Source of the DNA: Rhynochetos jubatus
Taxonomy: Eukaryota > Chordata > Aves > Eurypygiformes > Rhynochetidae
Assembly (NCBI GenBank): GCA_027574665.1
Contig: CM050648.1
Span: forward strand, 42,565,700-42,629,699
Length of the DNA: 64,000 bases
Direction of reading: 5' to 3'
In this document: positions 55,301 through 61,300 of the stretch, in pieces
Numbering within the stretch: position 1 is the stretch's first letter
How the letters are laid out: every line of letters begins with the position of its first letter
The notes under the pieces: generated by a model
Database searches by the model: none
What the model saw: the letters and a program-made list of their open reading frames with translations, nothing else
Told to the model about the DNA's origin: nothing
Made by a program: the position numbers and the translations under genes

Positions 55301-58300
55301 GAACAGTAATTGTTGAATCGTCTCTCCCTGTCATTATCTCAACCCTCGACTGCTTTGTTATATCTTCTCTCCCCTATCCAGCTGAGGAGGGGAGCGGCTT
55401 TGGTGGGCACCTGGCAACCAGCCAGGGTCAACCCACCACAGGGGTAACATGAAGCTAACAATCTGTCTCTCAACAAAAGATATTTACTGGTCTTATGAAG
55501 AATGTTACAAGTTTATATGTAGAATATTTGGAATACCTTATGAAGTTTAATTCCTCTTCCTGAGCATGGACCACATAACACAAAGGAAACTTTTGTTATA
55601 TCTCCAATATCACCAACAGTCAACTATTAGAAAAACAAAGAAAAACAATTAACTATACATTGTATGTAAGAATTTGGATGACATAATTTAAGCCCAGGTA
55701 TAAAGATGAATACAGTATTGTTAAAACACTAGTCAAGGACATTAATGTTAGGGTGAGGAAGTCCTATTAAGTTTGAAAATTAATTTGGAGTTACATTTGT
55801 ATCATAATTTATGGTGGTTTTTTAACCGTGGGAATTGGCTGCAGAACCTAAGCAAACATATCAAAAGCAAGGAAAAGCATGTCTAATTCTGTATTTCCAA
55901 GCCAAATTCACATTATTATCTTTTTTCTCTTCATTTTCCTATTTACCTCCTCTCCATTGCACCTTTATTCTCAAACTTGGACTGAAATTTTGAACTCAAG
56001 ATGATTTTTAGCCCTGGCTATTTGTTCTGTTCTGTTATTCTGGTGTTCAAAAGAAAGGATAGCTGGTTTCCATAGGTTGTATCAAAAACTGCTGCTTGCA
56101 GCTTTTCATCTTACAGCAGTTAAGCAAGTGATGTTTATATTGTCTTTTTGCAAAAGGTGAGTAATCACCTTTTTTCCATGTTTAAGAATAAAAACCTTTT
56201 GAAAAGGGTGACCCAGACTCCCACACCCGTCCAGAAACTGCCATTAACTTCATGTGTGAACTACAGAATAGATATTTGCCTAGGCCCAAGCTCATTGTAG
56301 AGAGACACAGCTTCTAAGTAGTGAAAACAGGTTAGTTGAGGTTTGAGAAGTAGAATGTAAAGGAAGTATGGAATAGCTTCATTATGTATTGCCTTACTGT
56401 TAAAGCCTACTAGTCTTAATTCAAAGTTAATTAGGCTTTTTATGTCAAAGTTGGCATTTGCTCAAAAGAGCTTTCATAAGCGACATGTATTCGGTCATGT
56501 GAAAAGTCCTCCAAGCGCAGTTTATTTAAGACACGGGGGTATAAACATTAACTCTGACAAACAAAAATTCATTCCACACAACTCCACATTTATTGGTTAC
56601 AATTCTCACTTTACTGAAACTATTTGGTAAAACTTGTGTGCAATAAAAAAGAAACCAACCAAAAATGGATTATCATTCAGATTCTGAACTTTCTGTGCAG
56701 GGGATTTCCCTTTTCTTCCAAATACAACAACTTGAATATCAGGAACATCTTCTGGTACTTGTGTACAGTGGACCCATGTTTGCCATCGTCCTCTGCTTTC
56801 AGTATCAAAATCTTTTGTGAGAAGAGATGTCACAGATGTTTCTGCAAAGAAAATTAACATGTGTTCAGAGCCCACATCTAAGTTATAACGCAATATAAGC
56901 CAAAAGGTAGAAGATTACATTGCCTGGCAGTGCTGGATCCAGCACAGGCAAGTCAGGTAAGAAAGACGCAAACCCCTCATTACTCATTTTAGCCCTGTGG
57001 ATGTGTTGAAAATTCCTGTGTGGATTCTTTCAAGGGCAGGACATGTGCTGACAGAGGAGACTCTTTGAATACTGCCATTTCCATCTTCTTCACCCCAGGC
57101 CTAATTTCTTCCTCCTTGTTTACAGAAGGCATGATTCACCCTGGCCCAGACCCTTGCCCCTAAGCACTGGGGTATCCATCCCATGCACAATTCCACCTGT
57201 GTTGTGAAGTAGTCTTGTACTGGCTCTGTTCTGCACCGCCATGCAGTAGTGACTCAAGCATGTGAAGGACGTTTCTGCTGGCCTTACCTTTGAGCAGAAT
57301 TGCCACTTCTACAAAATCTTTCTTGGAGGATTTATTGATCCAGTCATTGTGAACAAAAACTTGTGCAGAAAAAGGGTAGAGAACTTCCCTTATAACAATT
57401 TTTTCCAAGAACCACTCATCTGATTGAAAATAAACAGAACATTATTATTAATTTATACCTTTTAAGCAACAATATGTTCTGTGTTTGCAGTCACAACTTT
57501 CTATCTTTAGAAAATTAATAAAATGTTTTCTTTTGATGGACTTCTTAAGAAATTAAGACTTCTGAACCAAAGGAGACCATTGTGAACTTTTAAAACAACA
57601 CTTGTGATTTTAAATCTTAAACTTAAGGCATTTCTGAAGTCTAGGATCTTCTACATCTGATAATGTACATTATTATTACCATATTTTCACCAAAAAAAAA
57701 AAAGATTTCTGACCTTTTTTTAGACCCCTAAATCCAACAAGAACTTGGTTCAACTTGCCAAGGTATACTGCTTTGATTTTGAAAACGTCCACCTGCAGTA
57801 GAAAAATAATCAAAATCATATTTTAGTTAAACTTAATATGTATCTCCTTTTGAATATTTATCAGTTTAGCCTTGTGTTTCTAGTAATTGTTTTGCATCTC
57901 AATGGAAATAATTTTATCTCATTTATGCCATTCCATTGTCTTTGAGTTCATAATTAAACATTAGATGCTATAACTGATATTTTCTGATTCAGCTAATATT
58001 TTGAGTTATGAATTGCAGAATGCTGAAGTGGTTTTGTAAACCTCAGATACACACACTAGCCTAAAGTGCCCATTTCTAGTGCCTTCGTGGACTGAAATAA
58101 CCAAATCTGATAATTACTACTTGTGTTAAAAGTTAGTTTGATCCAGAACCTAACTACCAATGAAACTGATGAACAATAAGTGTCTAGTAATGCTGAAAAT
58201 CTGGAGGAATTTCATTTTCACTAAAATTCACAGTTAATTTACTAGGAAGTAGACAGGTAAATGGGAATGAAAAGAACAGTATCTGGGAAGATTTCAACCA

Positions 58301-61300
58301 CCATGCTACCAGATAAAAATTTTTCATTGAAACCATCTCTATAATATGTTAAATTTTCCACATACAACAGACTTACACGATGAATAGACCTCATGGAATC
58401 TGCTCTTTATTCCCTACTGTAAAATTTTGTAGTATATTCACCTTCTTGAATATACACATTTATCATGGTCTTTGCACATTATTTTCCTTCATAATCAATG
58501 GGAAAGCTCACATAAGTACACACACTGATAGTGGGGACACACATTGCTTAAAGTGTGTAGTTGTTGGCTTTTTTGAACTGGGCCTGAAGAAACAAGGTTC
58601 GGAAACATACTATCCATGACAGGATTTTTGTCCTCTTTTCGGAAACCAGCTGGAAAACAAAATCTCCAAGAGCAAGACTGTTTTATTTCTTGTGACTTCA
58701 TGAGCTTTTCTGTTGCAGACTGAAGACAGTTGTCTTAGGTTGGGTTGAAAATGCAATTTGAAGGCAAAACTTGGGGACCAATTTGGAGGTTTGAAAACAA
58801 AAAACTTTTTATGGTTCCCATAGTTGACTTCAAGTACAACAACATACAAAAATTCATGCTACCTGTGAGAAAATATTGATCACAAGTCATCTAGAAAATA
58901 AGAGCAAAGACCAAGAACAGAGAATTAGGCATCTGAGGACAAGTGGAGTAAAGAAAACTGTGAGAGAATGAATATCGAGTTGCGACGCAAAATCTTTTCT
59001 TTAAGAAGATGATTAGGGTGCTATAGCCCAGGATATAGAAAAGCCATTTAGAGTTTCAGATGAAGGATTTAGACTCCTCAACAGGCCCATTCAAAAACTG
59101 ACACAGAGTATGGATTATAGAGGAAAAATCCTTGTGAATTTGCAGATGAGTGATATTTCCACTGGACAGTGTATTCACAGAAGTCAATGGTATTGTTCAC
59201 ATATTTTCCTCACAAGTTTTACGCTTAAAGAAAATTTAACATACTTTTATATTGGGTTTCTGTGGTGGGGTTTTTGGTAGAGGAGGAAGGGCTGCAGGGA
59301 TGGCTCCTTATGAGAAACTTAAAGAAAAGTCGTGTGTTTGTCCCGGCCTGACCCAGCTCCAAGTCAGGCCCACCTCTGATCATGGCTGAGTCAGTCAGTG
59401 CCTATGTGAATTAACCTATTTAAGAGGGAAAAACACCAAAAAAATGCATCAGCAGAAACAGAGTGAAGAGACTCAGCATGGGGAGAGGAGTGGGATGCGA
59501 GAGAGACAATCAGGCAGACACCCAGGTCAGTGTGCAAAGGCAGGAGGAGGTGGCCAGAGCAGAGGTTCCCTTTCAGCCCATGGTGAGGCTGGCTGTGCCC
59601 CTGTAGCCATGGAGGGTCACGAGGAAGCAAAGACCCACCTGCAGCCTGGGGAGGGCCCCACACTGGAGCAGGCTGATGTACCCCACGAAGCCCGTGACTC
59701 TGTGGGAAGCCCAGGCTAGAGCAGGCTGCTCCTGAAGGACTGCACCCCGTGGGAGGGATCCACACTGGAACATGTTCATGAAGAACTGCAGCCCATGGGA
59801 AGGACTCATGCCAGGAAAGTTCATGGAGGACTGTCTCCATGGGGAAGAGTGCCACTGGGGGGGAGGAGGTAGTCTGGGAAGAAGGGACGGGTGTGGGGAC
59901 TGACTGATACCTGATTAAATTGATTTTTTCTTCCCTAGATCAAATCTGTTTTGCACGTGACCATAACTGGTGAGTGATCCCTCCCTGCCCTGGTCTTGAC
60001 CCATGAGCCTTTCCTTACATTTTCTCCTTCCCATCCCACTGTCGGGGGAGGAGTGAACAAGTGGCGACGTGGTCTTTTGTTGCCAGCTGAGCCTAAACCA
60101 CAACAATATTCTTACAAAATAAAGAATTAAAAAAAATCTCCGAAGAATTCAGTTTATTGAAAGAAACAGGAATCAGTCCCTCTTTCACTCTGTACTGATA
60201 CCTTATGCATTGTAGCAAGCAGTCTTGTTCAGATTTCTTGAAGGTATTATCTTTGAGATATTATATATAACTATTACCTATATTATTAAAAATATTGATC
60301 TATACAATTTCCTACATTACTCCTTAAAGCCACATGAGCCCTACTGTCCTTTCATTATTATTTTCAGATTTACTTTGTGAAGTCTGAGCTAGCAGTTTGA
60401 TCAGTTCTTGACCAACATGACATTGGGCATATTCTCTTCCACAATGGAGAAAGAAAATACAGGAACAGAGAGGACATAATGACTAACAAAGATTTAGTTT
60501 GTTTTTCATACAAAACCCATTGTGTCTTCTAGAATCTTTAGAAGTGAAAAGAAAAACGGATAAAATAAACAGAGGCATGTTTAAAGAATAAATGAAGCAT
60601 ACTGCAAGCTGATTTCTCTAGATTTCTACATCAGAGAACAAACTAATCTGGTTTGACTGACAACAACGAAATACTCCCTCTTGCCCTCCCCAAAAGAAGA
60701 TTCCCATGTACTTGGGAATGATTTTATGATTCCCTTAAAGCAAAAGGTCTTCCAAACCTAAACTCTGACCGAACAGTAGGGTCTAGTGAAGTATCAGCTA
60801 GACATTTCCTTTTGATTTGAAATAGTTATTTCCTTTTGATCTGAAATTTGTTGTAGTGACTTTGTTCTTATGCCAATAACTACTCCAGGAATTACTCTTC
60901 TAGGATAAACCCTTTAATCCTCAAAAAGCAAGAATATATTTACCATGTTTAAAAACAATAAGTGGGTAGAAGAATTGGAAACACAAAAAAATAAAACTCT
61001 GCTTGGAAAACTGACATTAGTGTTCAGGAAAGTTAACAAGAAAAGATCATGGGCTAAAGTAAGTACAAAAGCAAGAGATCCTACAGATCAGTTATCAGTT
61101 CTATCAATCAGGCATATTTGAACAAAGCCCTGATACCTCTCTGTACTTAAAAGTCTGGAATATTAAAATAGAATTTTCAGAGCATATTTAATCCAACTCA
61201 AAATTACTTGGTCAACTTAACTGTTTCACTGTTGCGCCATGCTGATGATGCTTAAAAGCAACACGTTACCTATGGAGACAATCACCTCTTAGCTACAAGA

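Noticed and set aside
59391..59855. 154-codon minus-strand open frame
   Set aside because: Lies wholly inside the solo LTR; GC-rich repeat sequence, not a host gene.
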